From an uncultured Alphaproteobacteria bacterium (GTDB lineage: Bacteria > Pseudomonadota > Alphaproteobacteria > Rhizobiales > Rhizobiaceae), in contig CAKMZG010000033.1 of NCBI GenBank assembly GCA_929200335.1, positions 2,912 through 14,455 on the forward strand: a stretch of 11,544 nucleotides of DNA, written 5' to 3'. Shown in pieces: positions 1-5,751 of this stretch (position 1 is its first letter; each line of letters begins with the position of its first letter). The position numbers were made by a program, and so were the translations under genes. The notes under the pieces were generated by a model. The model ran no database searches. It worked only from the letters and a program-made list of their open reading frames with translations, and was not told the DNA's origin.

Positions 1-1
1 G

Positions 2-511
2 CTTGATAATATCCCGATTTATTTTGGCGAGGTTTTGTCTGAAGATGCGCATCATCATCTTGATTTAAAAAGTTATAAATATCTCATCGCTGCCAGTGAT
101 AACAGTGCTTATAATGCACTGGTTTGCACCGAATTTGGCCCTGAGATTGGGCGGGGTAATGTATTTCAAATCGGCACGCACCGCGAGGAAAAAGATCATA
201 AACTGATGCATTTCACACTGGGCGGGCGGCCGCTCTTTAAGCCAGGTTTAGAATTTAGTGATTTACGTTTGAAAACCTATCAAGGCTGGGGGTTCAATGC
301 CACAGAATTGAGCGATAGTTTTGATTTTGAGGCGTTTAAAGCCTCACGTCCAGAGGGGACGCATTTGCTATTATGGCAAAAATCAGGGGGCGACATTGTT
401 ATGGCCTCTCAAGCCAATGGGCAAGAGCCAGAAAGTGGCGATAAAATATTCTCTTTTGGCATTAAACCTAAGCGCACAAAGCAAGCGCAAGATGAAGAAG
501 ATGCATCATGA
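2..511 (+). CDS. C-terminal part of a probable CPA1-type cation:proton antiporter (5' end outside window)
   Basis: The reading frame is open from base 2 to the TGA at 509-511, so 169 C-terminal residues are visible and the start lies upstream. A TTG at 35 could be read as a start, but the frame continues before it with sensible protein (IPIYFGE), so I treat the gene as truncated by the window. The visible part is soluble, with no membrane segment. It resembles the cytoplasmic nucleotide-binding-like tail of rhizobial sodium:proton antiporters: IPIYFGEVLSED, then LIAASDNSAYNALV, then FGPEIGRGNVFQIG, which is the beta-alpha-beta pattern of a TrkA-N/RCK-like domain. The predicted role is Na+ or K+ for H+ exchange at the inner membrane. 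The stop overlaps the prmA start (ATGA, 508-511), so the two genes are probably translationally coupled. The assignment rests on remembered family resemblance of the tail alone; the transport domain is not visible. Confidence 0.6.
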   Translation, partial: LDNIPIYFGEVLSEDAHHHLDLKSYKYLIAASDNSAYNALVCTEFGPEIGRGNVFQIGTHREEKDHKLMHFTLGGRPLFKPGLEFSDLRLKTYQGWGFNATELSDSFDFEAFKASRPEGTHLLLWQKSGGDIVMASQANGQEPESGDKIFSFGIKPKRTKQAQDEEDAS

Positions 512-1467
512 AGCAATATCAGCTGATTTTAAAAGCACCCCGCACCAGTATTGAAGAGCTGGTGGACACATTAGAAAATACCATTGATGAACTTGGCCTT
601 CCCATGTCTTTTTATGAAGATGTGAGCGAGGATAATAAAGGCTATAGCTCCCATGAGGAAGAAGAAACTTGGGCAGGTGAAATTAAAGGGTCTGATTTAG
701 ATGCAGATGGCAATTTTATTCCTTGGTGCTTGTCCGTCTATTGTTCTGAAGATGATTTGCATGTTCTACAGGGCGAGATTAGCAATATTATTAAAACTGC
801 TCGCCCTGATTTAGAAATGCAATGTATTGAAATTGAAGATCGTGACTGGGTGAGTGAAAGTTTGAAAAATTTAGCACCTGTGCATGCTGGGCGTTTTATC
901 ATTCATGGTAGCCATGACCGAGATATTATCAAACCTCAAGATATTGCCATTGAGATTAATGCCGGTCAAGCCTTTGGTACAGGCCATCATGGTACAACGG
1001 CTGGTTGTTTAGATATGTTAGAAGCCACATTAAAGCGCCGCAAATTCTATAATGTATTGGATTTAGGCACGGGCTCTGGTGTTCTTGCAATTGCTCTAGC
1101 CAAGCTTGCCAAGGTTCCAATTCTAGCAACAGATATTGATCCCATTGCAACCAAGGTTACTCTTGATAATGCAAAATTAAATGGGGTACAAAGTTTTATT
1201 GATGCGGTAACATCAGACGGGTTTAAAGCGGTAGAGATATCCAAACGCGCACCCTATGATTTGATCATTGCTAATATATTAGCACGTCCTTTATCAAAAA
1301 TGGCGGCACCCCTTGCGCGTCATTTAAGTGCTAATGGAGTGATCATATTATCAGGATTATTGCCTCATCAAAAAAAGGCTGTTGTTGCGGCTTACCGTTT
1401 GCAAGGGCTAAAATTGCATCATGCCTATGAGCGGGATGGCTGGCTGACCTTAGTCATGAATTTATAG
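508..1467 (+). CDS. prmA: Ribosomal protein L11 methyltransferase PrmA
   Basis: A 319-residue protein of a length usual for PrmA. It methylates ribosomal protein L11 using S-adenosylmethionine, in the cytoplasm. Residues 1 to about 130 form the L11-recognition domain, followed by a linker and a Rossmann-type methyltransferase domain. Visible signatures are AGQAFGTGHHGTT at 152-164, the SAM-binding glycine loop VLDLGTGSG at 183-191, the acidic end of strand 2 (ATDIDP), and the catalytic-loop motif DLIIANIL at 251-258 with Asn256. All key elements are present, so the enzyme should be active. The ATG at 508 overlaps the TGA of the upstream antiporter gene, which supports this start and coupled translation. 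The stop TAG falls inside a perfect hairpin (1462-1488) that probably ends the transcript. Confidence 0.95.
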   Translation: MKQYQLILKAPRTSIEELVDTLENTIDELGLPMSFYEDVSEDNKGYSSHEEEETWAGEIKGSDLDADGNFIPWCLSVYCSEDDLHVLQGEISNIIKTARPDLEMQCIEIEDRDWVSESLKNLAPVHAGRFIIHGSHDRDIIKPQDIAIEINAGQAFGTGHHGTTAGCLDMLEATLKRRKFYNVLDLGTGSGVLAIALAKLAKVPILATDIDPIATKVTLDNAKLNGVQSFIDAVTSDGFKAVEISKRAPYDLIIANILARPLSKMAAPLARHLSANGVIILSGLLPHQKKAVVAAYRLQGLKLHHAYERDGWLTLVMNL

Positions 1468-1488
1468 CTGATTAAATTTCAGCTATAA
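1462..1488. terminator. Hairpin between convergent prmA and DUF1127 gene, possible bidirectional terminator
   Basis: A perfect 10-bp inverted repeat (TTATAGCTGA, 1462-1471, and TCAGCTATAA, 1479-1488) with a 7-base loop lies between two convergent stop codons; the prmA stop (1465-1467) is inside the left arm. The position suits a shared terminator. Neither side has a real T-tract, so intrinsic termination would be weak, and the hairpin may instead protect 3' ends. Confidence 0.45.
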
Positions 1489-1491
1489 GCC

Positions 1492-1653
1492 TTAAAATGG
1501 GTAGTTAGAACCTGATGGTTTTAAATTTTCACGTTTAATACCTGCATTTTTCAATGTTTCATTGTCTAGCGAGAAAAGTGCGTTATTTACATAAGCTTTT
1601 GCTTGTTTTTCACGAGCTGCAATCATGCGATTATAAAAATTGCGTAATGACAT
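1492..1653 (-). CDS. DUF1127 family small protein (53 aa)
   Basis: Reading the minus strand from ATG at 1653 to TAA at 1492 gives a 53-residue basic protein starting MSLRNFYNRMIAAREKQA and ending SGSNYPF. The centre reads LFSLDNETLKNAGIKREN, which matches the DUF1127 pattern: a short helical, basic N-terminal part, then L-D-x-x-L-x-x-x-G-I-x-R. A strong ribosome binding site (AAGGAG, complement of 1661-1666) sits 7 bases before the ATG, which makes this very likely a real gene despite its size. DUF1127 proteins are abundant in alphaproteobacteria, and some short members have been linked to RNA turnover and nutrient or stress regulation; the exact job here is unknown. It is convergent with prmA and divergent from the aminopeptidase gene, so it is probably transcribed alone. 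I saw no convincing -35/-10 pair, although AT-rich promoter-like sequence lies at about 1668-1710. Confidence 0.85.
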   Translation of the reverse strand: MSLRNFYNRMIAAREKQAKAYVNNALFSLDNETLKNAGIKRENLKPSGSNYPF

Positions 1654-1795
1654 TATTAGTCTCCTTATGGTATATAGTAGTTAATATAAATATAGCCTGT
1701 GCATATAATGTGACTAGAGACAATTGCGCATACTAGTCTTGCATTCAGTGCATAGACACGTCATATTCTAACTCTAAAAAATGGAGTTATTCTCA

Positions 1796-3646
1796 ATGAC
1801 AATGACAGCTATTGATTCCAAATTTCAAATTTTCTCTGTTCAGTCTGAGACAACTGATGTTGCAAAACGTCTGAATGATTTTCGCAAAGTGCTAAAACAA
1901 CAAGGCGTAGATGCCTTTATGGTGCCGCGCGGCGATGAGTTTAAGGGTGAATATGTGCCAAGCTGCTCTGAGCGTTTGGCTTTTATTACAGGCTTTACGG
2001 GTTCTGCTGGTTTTTCAGTGATTAAAGATCAGGGCGCAGCGCTATTTATTGATGGGCGTTATACGGTGCAAGCACGCGAGCAAGTAGATGCAGCATTGTT
2101 TGAACAATGTGATTTATTTAATCACCCACCAGCAAAATGGATGCGCGAAAACCTTGCACCTAATTCTACTCTTGGTTTTGATCCTTGGTTACATAGTATT
2201 TCAGAAATCAAGGCTTTGAAAAATACATTGGCAAAAAAGGGCATCACTTTAAAGCCCATGGATGAAAACCCTATTGATCAGATATGGCATGATCAACCTG
2301 CTATCCCACTAGGCAAAGTCAAAATCCAAGAGCTTGAATATGCAGGTCAATTGGCAAGAGATAAATTGAGCGAATTGGCTGATAAAATCAAAGACGCTGG
2401 CGCAGATCATTATCTAATTAATGATACAACATCTGTGGCATGGGCGTTTAATATTCGTGGTGAGGATGTGCCGCATACACCTGTAGCATTGAGCTTTGCT
2501 ATGTTATCAAACGATGGTAATCACAAGATTTTCATTCATGAAGAGAAGCTATCTATTGAAACCCGTGCCTATCTCACTCAAATTTGTGACATCCATTCTA
2601 TTGATGCCATGGAAGGTATTGTAAAAAATGAGGCGCTAAAAGGTTCTGAGTTTTTATTAGACCCAAAATTATTGGGGCAGACATTTGCTACTTGGATTGA
2701 AGACAATGGTGGCAAAATGCAATTTTGTGATGATTTGGTGAGCCTTCCAAGAGCGATTAAAAATGAAGCTGAAATAAAAGGATCTAGAGCTGCGCATATA
2801 CGCGATGGCGTGGCTATGGCAAGGTTTTTACATTGGTTAGATAGCCAGCCTGTTGATGAGTTGAACGAGATATATATAGCTAAACGTCTGGAACAATTTA
2901 GAATTGATAATGGCGATAAATTTAGTATGCCACTGTTAGATGTATCCTTTGATACGATCTCGGCTAGCGGTGTTAATGCGCCATTGTGCCATTATCGTGT
3001 GAGCGAGATTAGCAATCGACAACTATCTGACAATGAAATTTATCTAATTGATTCAGGCGGGCAATATCAAGATGGTACAACAGATATCACCCGCACCGTT
3101 GCCATTGGTGAGCCAACAGCAGAAATGAAGCGCCAAAATACGTTGGTACTGAAAGGCCACATAGCCATTGACCAATTGCGTTTTCCAAAAGGCACCAATG
3201 GTGCGCAAATTGACATTTTGGCGCGTCATGCACTTTGGCAGGCTGGCTTTGATTTTGCCCATGGTACAGGCCATGGGGTAGGGTCTTATTTATCCGTTCA
3301 TGAAGGGCCTCAAGGTATTGCAAAACGCTATATAGTGGATTTCCAACCAGGCATGATTGTCTCTAATGAGCCGGGCTATTATAAAGAAGGCCAATATGGC
3401 ATCCGTATTGAAAATATAATTTTAGTAACAGAGCCAGAGCCTATTGCGGGTGGTGAAATTGAGATGATGGGCTTTGAATGCTTGAGCTTTACGCCCATTG
3501 ATAAGCGTTTGATTGATAAATCCATGATGAGCGATTCTGAGGTTAACTGGCTCAATGTTTATCACCAAAATACATTTGATCTGATTTCACCGTATCTTGA
3601 AGGCGATGCATTGGTTTGGTTAAAACAGGCCACTTCCGCACTTTAA
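1796..3646 (+). CDS. pepP: Xaa-Pro aminopeptidase, long (XPNPEP1-like) form, M24B family
   Basis: A 616-residue metalloaminopeptidase that removes an N-terminal residue preceding proline, probably cytoplasmic since there is no signal peptide. Two creatinase-like N-terminal domains (about 1-310; FITGFTGSAG in the first) precede a pita-bread catalytic domain (about 320-550) and a C-terminal extension. All five dimetal ligands can be placed: Asp419 and Asp430 (DSGGQYQDGTTD), His493 (GTGHGVGS), Glu525 (NEPGYY) and Glu539 (GIRIENI). Their spacing matches the long eukaryotic-type enzyme rather than the short E. coli PepP. An ATG at 1781 lies in frame five codons upstream, but it has no ribosome binding site; GGAG at 1783-1786 is 9 bases before the ATG at 1796, which I prefer. 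A weak promoter candidate is TTGCAT...CATATT (about 1739-1767). The gene stands alone, convergent with the next unit. Confidence 0.93.
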   Translation: MTMTAIDSKFQIFSVQSETTDVAKRLNDFRKVLKQQGVDAFMVPRGDEFKGEYVPSCSERLAFITGFTGSAGFSVIKDQGAALFIDGRYTVQAREQVDAALFEQCDLFNHPPAKWMRENLAPNSTLGFDPWLHSISEIKALKNTLAKKGITLKPMDENPIDQIWHDQPAIPLGKVKIQELEYAGQLARDKLSELADKIKDAGADHYLINDTTSVAWAFNIRGEDVPHTPVALSFAMLSNDGNHKIFIHEEKLSIETRAYLTQICDIHSIDAMEGIVKNEALKGSEFLLDPKLLGQTFATWIEDNGGKMQFCDDLVSLPRAIKNEAEIKGSRAAHIRDGVAMARFLHWLDSQPVDELNEIYIAKRLEQFRIDNGDKFSMPLLDVSFDTISASGVNAPLCHYRVSEISNRQLSDNEIYLIDSGGQYQDGTTDITRTVAIGEPTAEMKRQNTLVLKGHIAIDQLRFPKGTNGAQIDILARHALWQAGFDFAHGTGHGVGSYLSVHEGPQGIAKRYIVDFQPGMIVSNEPGYYKEGQYGIRIENIILVTEPEPIAGGEIEMMGFECLSFTPIDKRLIDKSMMSDSEVNWLNVYHQNTFDLISPYLEGDALVWLKQATSAL

Positions 3647-3682
3647 AGCTTAATCGCTACACATGTTAGAATTTACCTTAGA

Positions 3683-3713
3683 TTTTGGTTGCCATAAACT
3701 TTGGTTACCAAAA
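3683..3713 (-). terminator. Weak inverted repeat at end of the minus-strand cyclo-ligase/phosphoesterase unit
   Basis: TTTTGGT (3683-3689) and ACCAAAA (3707-3713) are 7-bp complementary arms around a 17-base loop, and the repeat overlaps the stop codon at 3705-3707. It lies between convergent genes, where a terminator is expected. The long loop and the lack of a T-run make this a weak candidate. Confidence 0.25.
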
Positions 3714-4526
3714 ATCGGGCATAATCTCTTGCAGCCGGCCACCGAGACGAATTGGGGAAATGTGTTTGGCAAGCCCAGTTATATCATTGGTTTCAATGGC
3801 TACACCACAAAGCGTGGCCTCGCCAGAAGCTGGGGTCATACGACCTTTGCCAATTTTGGTAACAAAGCGCTCTAAGGGTTCATGTTTTTCCATGCCAAGG
3901 GAGGAATCATAATCACCATACATGCCAGCATCACTCAGATAGGCAGTGCCGCCTTCAAGAATTTGATGGTCAGCAGTTGGAATGTGAGTGTGTGTACCCA
4001 CAACAAGGCTCACGCGGCCATCCACATGGTGTCCAAAGCATTGTTTTTCAGATGTGGCTTCTGCATGGAAATCAAATACAATAGCATCTGCCACTTCACC
4101 AAGCGGGCAGGCATTTAGCGCCTCATCAGCTGCTAAAAAAGGGTCGCTTAATGTGGGATGCATGAAAACTTGCCCCATAATATTAGCCACTAAAACTCTC
4201 GCGCCATTACGTGCTTCATAGAGATTTGAGCCGCGCCCAGGAGTACCTCTGGGAAAATTGAGAGGGCGTAAAAATTCTTCGTGGCGCTCACAAAAAGTAA
4301 GGGCTTCTTTTTGATCAAAAGCATGATTGCCAGTGGTTACAACATCGGCACCTGCATCTATGGTTTCTAGAAAAATTTTCTCCGTAATGCCAAACCCAGA
4401 GGCGGCATTTTCACCATTTACAATTACAAAGTCCAGCTTATGGGTTTCTACAAGGTTTGGCAGTCGTGAAAATACACTTTCGCGCCCCACGCGCCCGACC
4501 ATATCACCCAGAAATAAAATTTTCAT
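3705..4526 (-). CDS. TIGR00282 family metallophosphoesterase (YmdB-like)
   Basis: A 273-residue cytoplasmic phosphoesterase. Family members such as Bacillus YmdB are dinuclear-metal enzymes with phosphodiesterase activity on 2',3'-cyclic nucleotides. Every expected metal ligand is present at the usual spacing: Asp8 (FLGDMVG), Glu39 and Asn40 (VNGENAASG), Asn67 and His68 (TTGNHAFD), His154 (FDFHAEAT), and His179 and His181 (VGTHTHIPTAD). An in-frame TTG at 4541 would add five residues (MKGSC), but the ATG at 4526 begins exactly at the conserved MKILFLGD, so I take that start. Its likely ribosome binding site AAAGG (complement of 4534-4538) lies in the 3' arm of a hairpin. The gene follows the cyclo-ligase gene with a 39-base gap on the same strand, so co-transcription is likely; the pairing is common in rhizobial genomes, but the physiological link is not known to me. 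Confidence 0.9.
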   Translation of the reverse strand: MKILFLGDMVGRVGRESVFSRLPNLVETHKLDFVIVNGENAASGFGITEKIFLETIDAGADVVTTGNHAFDQKEALTFCERHEEFLRPLNFPRGTPGRGSNLYEARNGARVLVANIMGQVFMHPTLSDPFLAADEALNACPLGEVADAIVFDFHAEATSEKQCFGHHVDGRVSLVVGTHTHIPTADHQILEGGTAYLSDAGMYGDYDSSLGMEKHEPLERFVTKIGKGRMTPASGEATLCGVAIETNDITGLAKHISPIRLGGRLQEIMPDFW

Positions 4527-4531
4527 GCAAG

Positions 4532-4559
4532 AGCCTTTCAACGGCCATTAAAAAAGGCT
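4532..4559 (-). promoter_or_regulatory. Hairpin masking the ribosome binding site of the phosphoesterase gene
   Basis: In minus-strand RNA, AGCCTTT (complement of 4553-4559) can pair with AAAGGCT (complement of 4532-4538) across a 14-base loop. The 3' arm contains the AAAGG that serves as ribosome binding site for the ATG at 4526. The geometry (7-bp stem, 14-base loop, ribosome binding site in the 3' arm) is the same as at the upstream cyclo-ligase gene. A regulatory role is inferred. Confidence 0.35.
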
Positions 4560-4565
4560 TATGCT

Positions 4566-5138
4566 TTACAGTACAAAACCTTTTTCAGTAAGAATTCTAT
4601 CCATTCTAACATCATGATGTTCCATTGGCACACGCTCGACCTCCTGGCAAGAAAAGCCAATGCCGATTAGTAAAGGTTTTATGTCTTTTTCGTGTAGACG
4701 CTTTATCGAGCGATCATAATAGCCGCCGCCATATCCAAGACGTGAGCCATTTTTATCATAGCCTGATAATGGTACAAGCATGATGGTAGGATCAAGCACA
4801 GGCTCATCTGCTGCTGGAACTAATGTGCCAAATTCTGCTTCTCGTAATTCAGTCTCATTGGTGAAGTTGCGAAATACAAGCGTTTCCCTATTTACAATAT
4901 CAGGTAAGCATAGTTGAGCCCCAGCTTGACGTAGATTATGCATTAGTGGACGTAGATCAACCTCTGAACGAATGGGCAGAAACCCAGAAATGATTTCTTG
5001 AGGGGAAAATTCTATTTCATCAGCATATTTGGCCATCTTAAGGCTGGCTTCTATGCGCCAGTCCATAGGCAAAGAATCACGTGCAGCAAGTGCCTCTTCG
5101 CGTATTTGCTGTTTATTTTCAATGATTGCATATGTCAT
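4566..5138 (-). CDS. fau: 5-formyltetrahydrofolate cyclo-ligase
   Basis: A 190-residue protein of usual length for the family (also called ygfA or MTHFS). It converts 5-formyltetrahydrofolate to 5,10-methenyltetrahydrofolate with ATP, returning a storage or inhibitory folate to the one-carbon pool in the cytoplasm. Seen in the sequence: an N-terminal KQQIREEALAARDSL helix with the conserved basic residues, FLPIRSEVDLRPL around 53-65, the signature GSRLGYGGGYYDR at 131-143, and the C-terminal IGIGFSCQEVERVP...HHDVRMDRILTEKG. The ATG at 5138 has GGAG six bases upstream. The gene lies downstream of 6S RNA on the same strand, a linkage known from many proteobacteria, and ahead of the TIGR00282 phosphoesterase gene. 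A promoter candidate at 5186-5213 would give a leader of about 40 bases made up largely of the hairpin at 5142-5169; read-through from 6S is also possible. Confidence 0.93.
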   Translation of the reverse strand: MTYAIIENKQQIREEALAARDSLPMDWRIEASLKMAKYADEIEFSPQEIISGFLPIRSEVDLRPLMHNLRQAGAQLCLPDIVNRETLVFRNFTNETELREAEFGTLVPAADEPVLDPTIMLVPLSGYDKNGSRLGYGGGYYDRSIKRLHEKDIKPLLIGIGFSCQEVERVPMEHHDVRMDRILTEKGFVL

Positions 5139-5141
5139 TTT

Positions 5142-5169
5142 GCTCTCCGAAATATTTTGTATGGAGAGC
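5142..5169 (-). promoter_or_regulatory. Hairpin masking the ribosome binding site of the cyclo-ligase gene
   Basis: In minus-strand RNA, GCTCTCC (complement of 5163-5169) is perfectly complementary to GGAGAGC (complement of 5142-5148), separated by 14 bases. The 3' arm carries the GGAG ribosome binding site just before the ATG at 5138. A fold of this kind would lower translation initiation unless melted or bound. The complementarity is seen directly; the control function is inferred. Confidence 0.5.
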
Positions 5170-5185
5170 TTTAAAGCATCTCGAC

Positions 5186-5213
5186 ATTACATACAATGAG
5201 TGCTGGTTGTAAA
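5186..5213 (-). promoter_or_regulatory. Candidate sigma-70-type promoter for the cyclo-ligase/phosphoesterase unit
   Basis: On the minus strand TTTACA (complement of 5208-5213) and TGTAAT (complement of 5186-5191) are 16 bases apart, each differing at one position from TTGACA and TATAAT. Transcription would begin near 5179, so the 5' leader would consist mostly of the hairpin at 5142-5169. In AT-rich DNA such matches can arise by chance. Confidence 0.45.
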
Positions 5214-5260
5214 AGTGAGTATTAAAGTGTTTTAGTTATTATAAAATAGAAATACTCTAG

Positions 5261-5353
5261 ATTATATGAAGTGCCAGCCACTTTATTTGGTGGTTAGCAT
5301 GATCTTCATATAATTAGAAACTAAAGCTTCTTATTATATAAAGTGCCAGCCAC
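5261..5353. repeat. Direct and inverted repeat cluster at the 6S RNA 3' end
   Basis: A 21-base unit (ATTATAT, then G or A, then AAGTGCCAGCCAC) occurs at 5261-5281 and again at 5333-5353 with one mismatch. An imperfect inverted copy lies between them at 5290-5314: 5304-5314 is a perfect 11-bp complement of 5261-5271, and 5290-5299 pairs with 5272-5281 except for one mismatch and one wobble, leaving a 4-base bulge. The second direct copy includes the 3' strand of the 6S closing stem (5345-5353). The inverted copy can therefore pair with either direct copy, giving mutually exclusive hairpins. I see no transposase or target-site duplication. Confidence 0.75.
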
Positions 5354-5498
5354 ATAGACCGTGAAGCGAATAATCCTGGGAACCTACAAAGTAGGTGGGC
5401 GCCGTATGATAAAACCCACGGGTCTAGTCAGGGACAGCTCCCGTTCAGAATATTAAGGCCTCAGGGATGTTGAGCTTTGCACGCGTCAAGCAGCCGGC
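5345..5498 (-). ncRNA. ssrS: 6S RNA
   Basis: 6S RNA binds the housekeeping sigma-70-type RNA polymerase holoenzyme, mimicking an open promoter. Read on the minus strand, the region carries blocks resembling alphaproteobacterial and E. coli 6S: ATCCCTGAGGCC followed by TTAATATTC, GGGAGCTGTCCCTGAC, and GGCGCCCACC leading into a small hairpin CCTAC-TTT-GTAGG (complement of 5383-5395), then TTCCCAGGATTATTC. The ends form a closing stem: GCCGGCTGC (complement of 5490-5498) pairs with GTGGCTGGC (complement of 5345-5353) using G-U pairs, continued by GAC/GTC, CGTG/CACG and AAGC/GCTT. This gives a long interrupted rod of about 154 bases, a usual 6S size. Position upstream of the cyclo-ligase gene on the same strand is the classic 6S context. 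A -10/-35 candidate sits just upstream. Exact ends are uncertain by a few bases; the strand is set by the blocks and the gene order. Confidence 0.87.
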
Positions 5499-5504
5499 TT
5501 GTGA

Positions 5505-5532
5505 AATATAGAAAGAAATCTTAAAATTGCAA
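5505..5532 (-). promoter_or_regulatory. Candidate promoter of the 6S RNA gene
   Basis: On the minus strand TTGCAA (complement of 5527-5532) and TATATT (complement of 5505-5510) are 16 bases apart. The -10 box ends 6 bases before the start of the predicted 6S closing stem (5498), which is where transcription should begin. The surrounding DNA is very AT-rich, so the -35 call is less sure than the -10. Confidence 0.45.
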
Positions 5533-5751
5533 TGCTTATAAACTTTTTGATAAATTGAATTATTAATTATAATTGAATATTTATTTGAACAACTATTTAA
5601 GTTATTGAAAATATTTAATTTTTAATTTTACTTATTAAGTAATAATTCTTGCTGAGGATAAGATATTTGTATATATGTGTATATTTAGGAGATAATATTT
5701 CATAATAGATTATCTCGATATTATTATATAATTTAGTATCTGGCAGGATAT
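5533..5751 (+). other. AT-rich upstream region of the beta-barrel gene, with a leader hairpin
   Basis: This stretch holds no convincing gene on either strand and is almost entirely A and T. GAGATAAT (5689-5696) and ATTATCTC (5709-5716) form a perfect 8-bp inverted repeat with a 12-base loop, 35 bases before the barrel gene start. A weak promoter-like pair, TTGCTG and TATATG 17 bases apart, lies at about 5650-5678. Both are low-certainty because base composition favours such matches. Confidence 0.35.

Noticed and set aside
35..37. TTG at 35 as the start of a separate short gene before prmA
   Set aside because: The frame is open to the window edge and the residues before the TTG fit the antiporter tail, so it is an internal codon of a truncated gene.
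1554..1736. A 60-codon plus-strand frame over the DUF1127 gene
   Set aside because: It is antisense to a convincing DUF1127 gene with a strong ribosome binding site; it has no ribosome binding site of its own and its protein resembles nothing.
3663..4551. Several plus-strand frames of 70-78 codons across the metallophosphoesterase gene
   Set aside because: All are antisense to a gene with a complete set of catalytic residues; they have low-complexity sequences and no ribosome binding sites.
5261..5353. The repeat cluster read as a miniature transposable element or insertion-sequence ends
   Set aside because: One repeat copy is an integral part of the 6S closing stem, there is no transposase nearby, and I see no target-site duplication. 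Local duplication explains it better.
5345..5498. The structured RNA read as a plus-strand riboswitch or leader of the barrel gene
   Set aside because: The conserved blocks and the closing stem fit 6S only when read on the minus strand, in line with the cyclo-ligase gene, and the barrel start is 250 bases away.
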